Shown here: positions 17,845 through 25,277 of the stretch, in pieces | Layout of the letters: each line of letters opens with the position of its first letter | How positions within the stretch are numbered: position 1 is the first letter of the stretch | Virus record (IMG/VR): IMGVR_UViG_3300009168_000014 | Location: 1-54,391 of that record | Length of the DNA: 54,391 bases | Direction: 5' to 3' (one strand) | DNA from: a virus | Position numbers and translations under genes: made by a program | The notes under the pieces: model-generated | Databases searched by the model: none | What the model saw: only the letters and a program-made list of their open reading frames with translations | What the model was told of the DNA's origin: nothing

Positions 17845-18354
17845 TTACGGGGTTTTTAGTTTCTCAGCCAGTAGTCTGGCTGATACTGCATCACGCTCTT
17901 TATGATACTCTATGGCTTTCCAGACAACTAAGGCCGCACATCCTGCCACTAGGATGCCAATTATCCACGGGGCATAGATAGCCAGTTGTGGAGCCACGGT
18001 ATTAGCTACAATAAGTACTACAATACCGATGCCACCAGCCGTTGGGATTAGCCATCCCCAGCTACTCTTGGTAGCACCCCAAAAGATTATTCCTATGATG
18101 ATGGTCAGTGTACATACCACAAATAATTTATCACTATACTTCAGCATATTACTGACAGCACCCTGTGCAGTGACGGCATTATTCAGTATGCCTTGAGTCA
18201 AGGTCTCTGCCGCTTTACCGTATGCCTCTATTGGAGCATTAGTATCAGTACTCAGTCCATAGGCCTTTGGATTCTGAATGGTAACGTGTGACACTGGTTG
18301 GCAACTTGCAAAGATTAATACGCAGAACAATACTGTCACGATTAATTTTTTCAT
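17845..18354 (-). CDS. Putative lipoprotein with several membrane segments (169 aa)
   Basis: The N-terminus MKKLIVTVLFCVLIFASC is a classical lipoprotein signal with a lipobox ending at Cys18. Three hydrophobic segments follow near residues 78-95, 100-118 and 128-148, and the C-terminus is charged. A phage lipoprotein with membrane spans could act in lysis (spanin- or holin-like), in superinfection exclusion, or in envelope takeover; it is transcribed with replication genes, so an early envelope role is favoured. A promoter-like sequence lies directly upstream. Confidence 0.75.
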   Translation of the reverse strand: MKKLIVTVLFCVLIFASCQPVSHVTIQNPKAYGLSTDTNAPIEAYGKAAETLTQGILNNAVTAQGAVSNMLKYSDKLFVVCTLTIIIGIIFWGATKSSWGWLIPTAGGIGIVVLIVANTVAPQLAIYAPWIIGILVAGCAALVVWKAIEYHKERDAVSARLLAEKLKTP

Positions 18355-18364
18355 ATCGGTTCCT

Positions 18365-18393
18365 ACTTTATCAAAGAGTTATATTTATGTCAA
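18365..18393 (-). promoter_or_regulatory. Sigma-70-like promoter before the lipoprotein gene
   Basis: On the minus strand: TTGACA, 17 bases, TAAAGT. The predicted start would lie only a few bases before the ATG at 18354, which would give a nearly leaderless transcript and leave the AGGA outside it, so confidence is modest. Confidence 0.35.
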
Positions 18394-18411
18394 GAGAAAA
18401 ATAATTTTAAT

Positions 18412-18762
18412 TTATGATACGTCGTCACGTCCGAATATTAAGACGGTAACGGCATCACTCGCAGAACCAAGCGTCAAAAGCCCCGCACCCTTTGTGCTAC
18501 GTATTGAGTGTGGAAACTGTATGAATGTTGGTATACTGGCAGTAACGGCAATCGGACCTATTAAAGTCGAAGCCTCGGCTGAACCGACTTTCTGTTGAAT
18601 GGTTACGGTTTGTGTAGCTGCACTAGATATCCATATCCCTACGATATGCATGTAGGAGTTGGAGTCTCTTGCAGCCAGCAATGCTATAGCGGGGTTTGAA
18701 TCTCCAGCACTCTGGGCTGGCCATCTGGTACTGTCAGTTGTTCTACCTACATGAACTTCCAT
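18412..18762 (-). CDS. Hypothetical protein, beta-rich (116 aa)
   Basis: The protein starts MEVHVGRTTDSTRWPAQSAG and consists mainly of alternating hydrophobic/polar strands, suggesting a small beta-sandwich as in some virion decoration or fibre proteins. I chose the ATG at 18762 after CAGGAG; the open frame extends further upstream without a ribosome site. Its neighbours are the ERCC4 nuclease (upstream) and the lipoprotein (downstream). No family recognised. Confidence 0.65.
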   Translation of the reverse strand: MEVHVGRTTDSTRWPAQSAGDSNPAIALLAARDSNSYMHIVGIWISSAATQTVTIQQKVGSAEASTLIGPIAVTASIPTFIQFPHSIRSTKGAGLLTLGSASDAVTVLIFGRDDVS

Positions 18763-18799
18763 AATAATCTCCTGTAAAAACAGATAGGGGCCGAATGCA

Positions 18800-19369
18800 C
18801 TACGCAGACGACCCCACACCTGGGACCACCCTAACTTCATTTGTACTTCCAATTAACTGTTGGACTGCACAGCCCAGCAGTATGTGTACTACCGCAGTTC
18901 CAAGATTACGTCTGGCAGTCGGAGTAGAGGGTTTCGTTACCCATATAACATTCAAGTTATACTTGGGGATAACCATACTCAGTCTATGCATTAGACTCTC
19001 AGGCTGACTCGACATGATTCTTGGATTGGTCGTCAGATAATTAGCTGGTGTACCTTCTATCATCAGATAGGGGTACTGTACAGCAGACAACCGTTGTAGA
19101 GAAGCCCCCTGCCTCTTAGTATCAGCAGAGAACAGGTTCTTATACAGCTCCTCTGGTGAGCCCTTTCGCTCTATAACACAGCACTCAGGATATTCCTTCA
19201 AGCGGTAATCACCAGTGTCCAGCTTTATATTCTCAACTGTAACGGCGACCAGCTTACGCTTCCGCATATCAGAAGGGTCGTCAAGATAGACATGTTTTGG
19301 AAACAGCAGGGGATATTGTTCCCTTGTGTCTACTTGTACAGTTATCTTTGATGGTATCGTTGTCGACAT
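18800..19369 (-). CDS. ERCC4-type nuclease
   Basis: A 189-residue protein with the XPF/Mus81/ERCC4 core: VQVDTREQYPLLF, then IKLDTGDYRL and CVIERKGSPEELYKNL, which match the metal-binding acidic residues and the ERK motif. The family cuts branched or flap DNA; in phages it often sits beside a DNA polymerase and may process replication or recombination intermediates. The start overlaps the polymerase stop (TAATG). The usual ERKxxxD is ERKGSPE here, a small deviation. It contains one 11-mer at 18820-18830. Confidence 0.82.
   Translation of the reverse strand: MSTTIPSKITVQVDTREQYPLLFPKHVYLDDPSDMRKRKLVAVTVENIKLDTGDYRLKEYPECCVIERKGSPEELYKNLFSADTKRQGASLQRLSAVQYPYLMIEGTPANYLTTNPRIMSSQPESLMHRLSMVIPKYNLNVIWVTKPSTPTARRNLGTAVVHILLGCAVQQLIGSTNEVRVVPGVGSSA
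18820..18830 (+). promoter_or_regulatory. Genome-wide 11-mer, site 8 (forward)
   Basis: Exact copy near the 3' end of the ERCC4-type nuclease gene, read there as Val-Val-Pro-Gly. Confidence 0.8.
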
Positions 19370-22011
19370 TACTCTGTAATTACTTCCTTCGCATATGTAA
19401 TTGGAATAGTCCTCATTAACTGTTCTATCAGTATACCCAATAATGGAGGACTTGTCAAGTGCTTATCAACAATTTTATCAATTATTTTTTCCTCATTCGG
19501 AGCACAATCTATATAGATTGAGTCGTGAATTTGAAGGCACAATACGGATTTCAGGCACAAGTCTATCATATCCCCGTAGATGGCCGCCTGTGCCGACTGC
19601 ATTAACTGTGCGGCAATAGTCTGTATGGGGAAGTCACAAATCTCACTAACAGAATGCGACATAGATTCCCCAGTGCCCCACGTTCTGCTCCACCCTGTCG
19701 GCAGTTCCAGATAGCCCTTCCGCCTAACGGTCTCGATGAGGGTATCCTGCCACTGACGACTCTGGGCATAACGGGCATTGGTACGGTCTATAGCTGCCTG
19801 ACATACCTCAAGCTCCAGATGGATACCGAAGTCCTTCATCAGAGTCTCTTGGAACTTCAGGGCTCCTCCACGATAGGCCATTAGGAAGTTCAGGGTCTTT
19901 CCGCCCTGTCGCTCCCTCTTCCTGAATGTAGGACCCTTCGGGTCAGCATCTGGGAATATCAATAAGGCTGTTTCTGTGTGCCTATCTATATCGTTCTGGT
20001 ACTCCCTCAGCATAATAGGGTCACCACTCATAAAGGCTAATACCTTCAGCTCTATCTGGCTCAAGTCGTAGCCTATCAGCTTGCCTCCTACGAATCTGGT
20101 AGTCATACAACTCTTAATTTCAGATGGGTCTGTCTGGGTTGGTGGTTGTTTACAACTAAACCTACCCTGTATGGTTCCCCCACTGTTATCAGTACTGCTC
20201 TTATTCTCATACAGTGGGATAGGATACCACATCGGATACATAATTCCAATATTAGGTCTATCGTGTACCGTATGGATTAAGCCTTTCTTCGATGGATGCA
20301 GTAGGTTATTCGTATAAGTATCCACCATCTTACTGCTATCCTGATAGGTCTGATAGGCTTCTAGGACGGCTATGTCCTCTGGGTCTATGGCAACACCCAT
20401 CAGCAGGTTTACATTATCCTTACTGGTAGAGACCTCCTTCTTCTTCTCAGTTAGCTTTAATCGGTTATCATTCTCTAACCCATACTTCTCCAGTAGGGTC
20501 TTGATAAGACGAAGCGTAGACTTATCTGAGCCAGTACCTTTGAACAACAAGGGGAATCCGAAGTGATTATCCAGTGAACTGGCTGTAGCCATTGCAGTAG
20601 TGATATGGTCTTTATGTATCTTATCTATCTTACGCAGTTTATCCAAGTTGAAGGCCACTCCTGATTGCTCTAAGCCTATGCTAGCCCACAGTACATCATT
20701 CCTCATACGTGCACAGACTGGTCCCAGCTTGGCTGAGTTAGCACCATATATCTTTTTGATTTGAGTCAGACAATACTCTCTAAGCTTCAAGGTAACTGCC
20801 ACATCCAACGCATTATAGTAGATTAGATGCGGGTCGTATGACCCTTTGGCCGTACCAGTTGCTCCTGTTACCAGCAGTTGTGAATAGTCGGCGAGACCAA
20901 AGAGCGTAGCCAATTCTTTCAGACCACGCTCTGGTCTCTGCTCGTAGAGTAAAAAGGAGAGTAGTAATGTATCGTCCAGTTTAATGCGAGTCGGTGACAG
21001 CATCCAGTTTAGTCTGGAGTCATTCGCCTTTAGGAATCCCACATCAAACTTTATATTCTGTCCTATTAGGGTGGTCCCAGAGTTAGCTATCTGTCGCACC
21101 CACTGACGTATCAACGGCTGATGGTCTGCCCACGAATAGTAGTATGTCTTGACGCCTGTTGGAGAGGACTCGTCGTAGTGTCCAAAAGACACGGAGACAA
21201 TCTGTTTATCTATTGGCACCTTGTCTATATACAGACTCTTCTTAGGATGAAAGACTGTCTGGTCTTGTCCATCCAAGATACCATACGTCTCTATGTCTAA
21301 GCCCACTATGTCTGGTAACTCACTGGGAACAGGTACCCCCACGATTGGCGTTACCGTTACACCGGCAGGAGTAAATTCACCAGTCAGATAGCGTCGCAGA
21401 AGGGTGAAGTGTGCGTGCATCGCCGGAAGCTTCCCCGTCTGCTTTCTGCTGGGGGATAAGATAGCGGTATGATAGGTATAGAATACAGGGATAGGCTTAT
21501 GCTCCTCCGGTGTTGTGAGTCCTGTAGCCTTCTTACCTGTACCTAATGAATCTAATGTGTGTCCCTGTAGGGAAAACATATGGGTTAAACTTGAGTGGCG
21601 GGTTACAGCGGTCACTCCCCATCGTCCAGTGCAGAGGATAACTACATCTGGATATTCACTACATAATGTATTCAAATCATTCTGTAGATTGGTTCGGCAG
21701 ATGTTGACCTGACCGGCGGTGGGGTCTGCGTTCTGCGGTGGATGACAACGGACTGCATTGGAGAGATAGACATCACTGAGGTCATTGAGTTTGAATAGGT
21801 CAATAAACTGAGTCAGTAGTTTTCCAGCAAAGCCGACCCACGATGTGCCTTCCTTGTCCTCAGAATATCCAGGAGCCTCCCCGACTACAAGCACAGCCGT
21901 CCTCTTCTGCGTGTGGGACTCGCCAGTGTGCAGTCGGGTAGGTATCCCTGGGTTCTTTGCGGTCGTATGCAGGTCACAGAGCTTACACTGGTTGTTGGGC
22001 AAGAAGTTCAC
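19369..22011 (-). CDS. Uracil-DNA glycosylase / family A DNA polymerase fusion
   Basis: An 880-residue protein. Residues 1-210 resemble a family 4 uracil-DNA glycosylase: CKLC near the N-terminus, VVGEAPGYSED, WVGFAGKLL, and two more cysteines (AVRCHPP and NICRTNL) completing a 4Fe-4S set; the usual late HP motif reads YHTAIL. Next comes a 3'-5' exonuclease with GLDIETYG, GQNIKFDVGFL and YNALDVAVTL. The polymerase has motif A YDLSQIELKVLA, motif B RQGGKTLNFLMAYRGG and motif C LQIHDSIYID. It is the likely replicative polymerase. The start is a GTG at 22011 inside a small upstream gene, about 13 bases after AAGGAG, so translation is probably coupled. It contains one 11-mer at 21070-21080. Confidence 0.92.
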   Translation of the reverse strand: MNFLPNNQCKLCDLHTTAKNPGIPTRLHTGESHTQKRTAVLVVGEAPGYSEDKEGTSWVGFAGKLLTQFIDLFKLNDLSDVYLSNAVRCHPPQNADPTAGQVNICRTNLQNDLNTLCSEYPDVVILCTGRWGVTAVTRHSSLTHMFSLQGHTLDSLGTGKKATGLTTPEEHKPIPVFYTYHTAILSPSRKQTGKLPAMHAHFTLLRRYLTGEFTPAGVTVTPIVGVPVPSELPDIVGLDIETYGILDGQDQTVFHPKKSLYIDKVPIDKQIVSVSFGHYDESSPTGVKTYYYSWADHQPLIRQWVRQIANSGTTLIGQNIKFDVGFLKANDSRLNWMLSPTRIKLDDTLLLSFLLYEQRPERGLKELATLFGLADYSQLLVTGATGTAKGSYDPHLIYYNALDVAVTLKLREYCLTQIKKIYGANSAKLGPVCARMRNDVLWASIGLEQSGVAFNLDKLRKIDKIHKDHITTAMATASSLDNHFGFPLLFKGTGSDKSTLRLIKTLLEKYGLENDNRLKLTEKKKEVSTSKDNVNLLMGVAIDPEDIAVLEAYQTYQDSSKMVDTYTNNLLHPSKKGLIHTVHDRPNIGIMYPMWYPIPLYENKSSTDNSGGTIQGRFSCKQPPTQTDPSEIKSCMTTRFVGGKLIGYDLSQIELKVLAFMSGDPIMLREYQNDIDRHTETALLIFPDADPKGPTFRKRERQGGKTLNFLMAYRGGALKFQETLMKDFGIHLELEVCQAAIDRTNARYAQSRQWQDTLIETVRRKGYLELPTGWSRTWGTGESMSHSVSEICDFPIQTIAAQLMQSAQAAIYGDMIDLCLKSVLCLQIHDSIYIDCAPNEEKIIDKIVDKHLTSPPLLGILIEQLMRTIPITYAKEVITE
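19430..19458 (-). promoter_or_regulatory. Internal promoter before the ERCC4 nuclease gene
   Basis: On the minus strand: TTGACA, 17 bases, TATACT, inside the 3' end of the polymerase gene. The start would be near 19423, giving a leader of about 55 bases for the nuclease gene at 19369. Confidence 0.5.
21070..21080 (-). promoter_or_regulatory. Genome-wide 11-mer, site 9 (reverse)
   Basis: Exact copy inside the polymerase gene (exonuclease region), read on the gene strand as Ser-Gly-Thr-Thr. Confidence 0.8.
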
Positions 22012-22165
22012 GGGCTTGCATCTCCTTATTTATGCACTCTAATACATTCAATCTCCACATTGCAATCAGCAGTAGACGTGCATCATCGGATGTTATCTCG
22101 ATTACATTCTTCCCTATCTGTAGGGAGTTCCACAACTGTGACCCAATACTATCTAGACTGTTCAT
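21983..22165 (-). CDS. Small protein overlapping the polymerase start (60 aa)
   Basis: The protein starts MNSLDSIGSQLWNSLQ, has a helical middle and ends MQARELLAQQPV. It has a strong GGAAGGAG site, starts as ATGA overlapping the previous stop, and its last 29 bases overlap the polymerase start at 22011. It may mainly serve translational coupling. No family recognised. Confidence 0.65.
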   Translation of the reverse strand: MNSLDSIGSQLWNSLQIGKNVIEITSDDARLLLIAMWRLNVLECINKEMQARELLAQQPV

Positions 22166-22497
22166 TTTCTTTCTCCTTCCACCAGTACACGTAAACTGGC
22201 AATAATAATTTCAAAGGGGGTGGGGTAAAAATCAATCCAAACTTGCCAATTTTCGTAGTCAGCAGTTTTAGTATCGATATGATATGTAGCGTAAATAGAT
22301 TGCAATGAAGATAAGTAATGCCTCCTAGCCTTCTTCACCGCCAAGTCACGCACAATAAAAGCAATATCAGCTTGTGAAGCATTGCCAATCTCATAAGCGT
22401 CCATCAACTCTGGGCATAGTTTTTTTAGTGTTTCATTCTTACACAACCACCAGTATCGCTGGTCGTCATCCAGTTTTAGCACTTCTAATAGATTCAT
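22162..22497 (-). CDS. Hypothetical protein (111 aa)
   Basis: The protein starts MNLLEVLKLDDDQRYWWLC and is mostly helical, without membrane segments. I chose the ATG at 22497 after GGAGA, since it overlaps the stop of the 58-aa gene upstream (ATGA) and its own stop overlaps the next start the same way. This chain of 4-base overlaps supports a real operon of small early genes. Confidence 0.7.
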   Translation of the reverse strand: MNLLEVLKLDDDQRYWWLCKNETLKKLCPELMDAYEIGNASQADIAFIVRDLAVKKARRHYLSSLQSIYATYHIDTKTADYENWQVWIDFYPTPFEIIIASLRVLVEGERK

Positions 22498-22670
22498 TTT
22501 TGGGTCTCCTTCTCCTCGCATAATGTTAGTAAGTACTCTACGACTTCCAATGATTTCTGAGTATGCTTCAGGAGGTCTGGATTATCTTTATACATCTCCA
22601 GACTCTGCCGACGCATCTCAATAACTTCTATCAAATCCTCGATGGCTCTTTGGTTAATAGATTTTTTCAT
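22494..22670 (-). CDS. Small helical protein (58 aa)
   Basis: Read directly: MKKSINQRAIEDLIEVIEM at the start, then a charged helix to a LCEEKETQK end. The ATG at 22670 follows AATAAGGAG, and the stop overlaps the next ATG (ATGA). The amphipathic helix pattern suggests a small coiled-coil or partner-binding protein. No family known to me. Confidence 0.7.
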   Translation of the reverse strand: MKKSINQRAIEDLIEVIEMRRQSLEMYKDNPDLLKHTQKSLEVVEYLLTLCEEKETQK

Positions 22671-22683
22671 CTCTTGCTCCTTA

Positions 22684-22986
22684 TTAATGGAATGATACCG
22701 TGTCTGTAGAGGCGGATGCTATCACGGCTATGGTTGCTAGGACTTCGAGTTGTGTAGCCAGAGCCTCTATCGCTTCGTTACAGCAGGCGTACTGGAAATC
22801 ATTGAAGGACATGCCGACTCTACCATAGACTTCTGCTTTTGATACAAGGGCTCCACCATCTACTCTGTTAATCCGCTTGACTATCTCGATGCGTACTCTG
22901 GCGAGGACGGCGTCGATGTCGGCGGTGGTTAGTTTAGGTCTGCTGACGATTGTGTTAGCTGGCGTTTTGGGTGTTGGCTGTTCCAT
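22684..22986 (-). CDS. Hypothetical protein (100 aa)
   Basis: The protein starts MEQPTPKTPANTIVSRPKL and has a helical C-terminal two thirds with two adjacent cysteines (QYACCNEAI). I chose the ATG at 22986 after CGGAGA. It overlaps the preceding cysteine-containing gene by 32 bp. Function unknown. Confidence 0.65.
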   Translation of the reverse strand: MEQPTPKTPANTIVSRPKLTTADIDAVLARVRIEIVKRINRVDGGALVSKAEVYGRVGMSFNDFQYACCNEAIEALATQLEVLATIAVIASASTDTVSFH

Positions 22987-23161
22987 TTTCTTTCTCCGAT
23001 ATAAGGGGTTCAATCTTCCAATAGTGATTACACTCACCATTCTCGTCTTCGTTAAACATTGCGTAGGACTGCCACTCAGCATTAGGACTAGCGGTGTATC
23101 TGTAGCACGAATGCTTCCGTAGACATTCCGTATTCTTACATAATGTTATGTCGCTATTCAT
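22955..23161 (-). CDS. Small Cys/His-containing protein (68 aa)
   Basis: Residues 8-19 contain CKNTECLRKHSCYRY, a C-x4-C-x5-C arrangement, followed later by NGECNHYW, so four cysteines and a His could bind zinc. The ATG at 23161 follows GAAAGAAGG. The 3' end overlaps the next gene by 32 bp. An extended -10 like sequence (TGGTATAAT) lies upstream at 23178-23186 on the minus strand. Confidence 0.65.
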   Translation of the reverse strand: MNSDITLCKNTECLRKHSCYRYTASPNAEWQSYAMFNEDENGECNHYWKIEPLISEKENGTANTQNAS

Positions 23162-23200
23162 AAAAAACCTTCTTTCTATTATACCATACTAAAAGGAAAA

Positions 23201-23288
23201 GAGGAGGAAATCGTTTTAACTTATATTGTATGCCGTAGGGGATTCAGCACGCACGATAAAGTTAATATTATTTTTCCGTTTCCTCCTC
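23201..23288. terminator. Long-range inverted repeat, possible terminator
   Basis: GAGGAGGAAA at 23201-23210 pairs perfectly with TTTCCTCCTC at 23279-23288. On the minus strand the second arm is followed by TTTTCCTTTT, as in a factor-independent terminator, but the loop is long (about 68 bases). It separates two groups of leftward small genes. Confidence 0.35.
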
Positions 23289-23493
23289 ATATTCGTTGTG
23301 ATACTTTTCGTTCTATTGCCTGATACGGGCAATCAATATTATTTTGTTCCAAGCACGTGTCATACTTACTCTTGGATACAGGCCAGAGCCGTTCTTGTTT
23401 CAGCACCAGTGTCCCCTGTAGACACTTCGGACAATGCTTGCCGAGTTCGGCAGTGTCGTCTGTCTCAAACTCACAGTATGGACAGGTAATCAT
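23287..23493 (-). CDS. Small zinc-ribbon protein (68 aa)
   Basis: The protein starts MITCPYCEFETDDTAELGKH and has CPYC and CPKC pairs separated by about 14 residues, the classical zinc ribbon, with two more cysteines further on. Such small phage proteins may bind nucleic acid or host transcription factors. I chose the ATG at 23493, after AAGGAG and overlapping the previous stop (ATGA). Confidence 0.75.
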   Translation of the reverse strand: MITCPYCEFETDDTAELGKHCPKCLQGTLVLKQERLWPVSKSKYDTCLEQNNIDCPYQAIERKVSQRI

Positions 23494-23708
23494 TTCTTCT
23501 CCTTGTCCAAATTGAATTGATATGTGAGTGCCAGAATAACTATCCCAGTGATTGCCACTATTGCTATCCAAGAAGACTGAGCTGAAGCTATGCCTGCTAT
23601 TCCAGCAATCGCAATATTTGTCTTTCTGCTAAAACCATAAGTGCTTCCAACATCTTTGGTTTCTGGCGGTAAAGCCTCATCAATAACTTCGTTTGTTTTC
23701 TTTGCCAT
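23490..23708 (-). CDS. Small single-span membrane protein (72 aa)
   Basis: A polar N-terminus (MAKKTNEVIDEALPPETK), then a hydrophobic Ala/Ile-rich stretch from about residue 32 to 62 ending YQFNLDKEKK. One longer or two short spans are possible. It might act in the host membrane early in infection. The ATG follows AAGGAG and the stop overlaps the zinc-ribbon gene. Confidence 0.7.
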   Translation of the reverse strand: MAKKTNEVIDEALPPETKDVGSTYGFSRKTNIAIAGIAGIASAQSSWIAIVAITGIVILALTYQFNLDKEKK

Positions 23709-23711
23709 ATT

Positions 23712-23810
23712 TTATCTCCTTATAATTACAGGCAGGGAACGGCTGACACAAGCCAGCCGATAGCGAATATAAATATGAGCGGAATCTATATAGGAATAAA
23801 CTATACTCAT
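23712..23810 (-). CDS. Possible small protein (32 aa)
   Basis: ATG at 23810 after GGGGAG; reads MSIVYSYIDSAHIYIRYR and ends PVIIRR just before the next gene's ribosome site. Support comes only from the ribosome site and the fit between neighbours. The same interval holds an inverted repeat around GGCAGGG / CCCTGCC, so it could instead be a structured leader. Confidence 0.4.
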   Translation of the reverse strand: MSIVYSYIDSAHIYIRYRLACVSRSLPVIIRR

Positions 23811-23828
23811 TTTACTCCCCTGCCTTAT

Positions 23829-24146
23829 TTACTTACTAATTCCATTTATGGGAAACTTTTTCCAATCGCGCTGTTTAGTTTTAGCCCAAGTATCTTCAAT
23901 AACTTGTTGCATATCAATTCCTTCAGCCTGACAAAAATCAGCTAAGTAAATAACAGTATCAGCAACAGCATCTTTGATGTTTTCTGTATGTGGCTCACTA
24001 ATGCGAATACCTTGTTCTCGTTTAAGAAATGCGTGAGCCAATTCGCCCAACTCTTCAACTGCACCAAGTAAAGGCCACCAAGACGGCCTATCTCCGAAGT
24101 TACGTTTCACCCATTCAACTTGCTCTTTTTGTATTTTACGTATCAT
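23829..24146 (-). CDS. mazG: MazG-like nucleotide pyrophosphohydrolase
   Basis: A 105-residue all-helical protein with the MazG metal-binding signature: AVEELGELAHAFLKR (EExxE) and KDAVADTVIYLADF (ExxD-like, here DAVAD). The N-terminus includes WVKRNFGDRPSWWPLLG, typical of the short phage MazG-like group. The family hydrolyses NTPs or dNTPs to monophosphates, which can clean the pool or counter (p)ppGpp-type starvation signals. It is an early gene, second in the leftward operon. The ATG follows AAAGGAG. Confidence 0.85.
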   Translation of the reverse strand: MIRKIQKEQVEWVKRNFGDRPSWWPLLGAVEELGELAHAFLKREQGIRISEPHTENIKDAVADTVIYLADFCQAEGIDMQQVIEDTWAKTKQRDWKKFPINGISK

Positions 24147-24158
24147 TGTTATTCTCCT

Positions 24159-24740
24159 TTATTTAATTACCGTTATTTTAACTACTTTTTTTACCGCAAC
24201 TTTGCTTGGGTCTTTAACTGTGAACGTAACCGAATATGTATGAAATAACCAGTTTGTTGATTTTGGTGTCCAACTAAAAACACCCTGATAGAACGTTGCC
24301 CCGCTTGGCATACCGCTTGCTGAATATTTTAAGACATCGCCATCAGCGTCATTGGCAATTACCGCAAATTGCAACAGTTGCCCCTTCTTGACGGTCTGGG
24401 CAGGAATAGATACGAACACCGGTAGTCTGTTTACATTGACTACTGTGATGTTTACAACCTGATTAGCCTCGATAGTTTCACCCCTCATAATCTTGAGCGG
24501 AACCGCCCTGTTGCCAGCTTGATTGAAGTCAGGCGTCCAGCTAAATCTGCCACTTTCAAACTTACCACCGAAATCATAAACCTTATCTTGATACAGGAAC
24601 ACCTCATTCGAGTCAGAGCTATGCGGCTTCACAACAAACGATAACGACTGTCCTTCCTTAACAGTCTGGTTCGGGATTGGCTCAAGCCAGTATGCAGTAA
24701 AACTTGTAGCTGCTAAAAGTATTACTGTTAAGTATTTCAT
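24159..24740 (-). CDS. Exported protein with two Ig-like (cadherin-like) domains
   Basis: A 193-residue protein. Residues 1-16 (MKYLTVILLAATSFTA) form a signal peptide. Two repeats follow, each built as IPxQTVKxGQxLxFxV ... FSWTP, at about residues 21-110 and 115-193, the putative Ig or dystroglycan-type cadherin-like fold often seen in bacterial surface proteins. It is the first gene of the leftward operon, which is odd for a secreted adhesive protein; it might coat the host surface or block superinfection. The domain type is clear enough; the role is inferred. Confidence 0.75.
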   Translation of the reverse strand: MKYLTVILLAATSFTAYWLEPIPNQTVKEGQSLSFVVKPHSSDSNEVFLYQDKVYDFGGKFESGRFSWTPDFNQAGNRAVPLKIMRGETIEANQVVNITVVNVNRLPVFVSIPAQTVKKGQLLQFAVIANDADGDVLKYSASGMPSGATFYQGVFSWTPKSTNWLFHTYSVTFTVKDPSKVAVKKVVKITVIK

Positions 24741-24782
24741 AGTATTTCCTCAATCACCAATAAATTTTTATCTTCGACGGGT

Positions 24783-24811
24783 ATGATAGCAGGGGTGACG
24801 GGTGATGTCAA
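24783..24811 (-). promoter_or_regulatory. Main leftward promoter
   Basis: Minus strand: TTGACA, 17 bases, TATCAT, about 40 bases before the first gene of the leftward module (ATG at 24740, preceded by GAGGAAATACT). It is the likely start of the early replication operon. Confidence 0.65.
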
Positions 24812-24906
24812 GAAAAATCCGAAATTTTTTTTGTAAGTATGTAAAAATAATTCTGGATACTGTATATAGATGTCATAGTGATATATCTACGAACAGTTTC
24901 GTAACG

Positions 24907-24917
24907 CTGGGACCACC
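24907..24917 (+). promoter_or_regulatory. Genome-wide 11-mer, site 10 (forward), non-coding
   Basis: Exact copy in the non-coding region between the divergent operons, next to the tandem repeats. A non-coding copy shows that conservation is not due to protein sequence. Confidence 0.85.
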
Positions 24918-24948
24918 CAAAAGCGATGAGTGGATATTCGTGTAGTAG

Positions 24949-24988
24949 GCTATTACGCTAATACGCTATTACACTATTACGCTAACAG
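24949..24988. repeat. Five tandem 8-bp units (GCTATTAC-like)
   Basis: Consecutive units GCTATTAC, GCTAATAC, GCTATTAC, ACTATTAC and GCTAACAG. They lie in the only long intergenic gap between divergent transcription units, like iterons of a replication origin or repressor sites. Confidence 0.8.
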
Positions 24989-24994
24989 GAATCC

Positions 24995-25032
24995 GATAGA
25001 GGGTAGAGATAGAGGGTAGAGATAGAGGGAGA
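24995..25032. repeat. Three tandem 13-bp units (GATAGAGGGTAGA)
   Basis: Two exact copies and a third with one base missing, purine-only on the plus strand apart from T. They directly follow the 8-bp units. Confidence 0.8.
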
Positions 25033-25049
25033 CCAGGAAATGGACCAGA

Positions 25050-25071
25050 GGAATACTGTAGGAATACTGTA
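25050..25071. repeat. Two tandem 11-bp units (GGAATACTGTA)
   Basis: Two exact head-to-tail copies, the third different repeat family within 125 bp. Together with the other families it marks a candidate replication origin or control region. Confidence 0.8.
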
Positions 25072-25200
25072 GAGTTTGGGGGGACTCTATCGCTGTTTTT
25101 TACTCTCTAAAAGAATATTTTTAGATGTTCATAAGTGCTTATTTTATCGGTAGTTACAGCAGAAAATAAAATAAAGTTTTTCTTGCGTATATCCGAATTA

Positions 25201-25206
25201 TATAAT
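25201..25206 (+). promoter_or_regulatory. -10 box of the accessory operon
   Basis: A perfect TATAAT about 70 bases before the first gene of the rightward accessory operon. The -35 side is poor (TTCTTG at 15-base spacing), so it may need an activator. The surrounding 25090-25277 is A/T-rich and otherwise without recognised features. Confidence 0.45.
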
Positions 25207-25277
25207 ATACTTTTCGCAATAACGGCCAAAGTTGCCGACAGTGGTAGTGATAGTGACAAGAGTAAAGGAGATATAGT

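Noticed and set aside
12141-24146. 2-aminoadenine (Z) genome pathway
   Set aside because: MazG-like and dATP/dGTP-hydrolase-like genes are present, but no PurZ-like or HD-domain DatZ-like protein was found.
24900-25080. CRISPR array
   Set aside because: Units are 8-13 bp, directly tandem, without unique spacers; no cas genes (the Cas4-like protein belongs to the recombination module).
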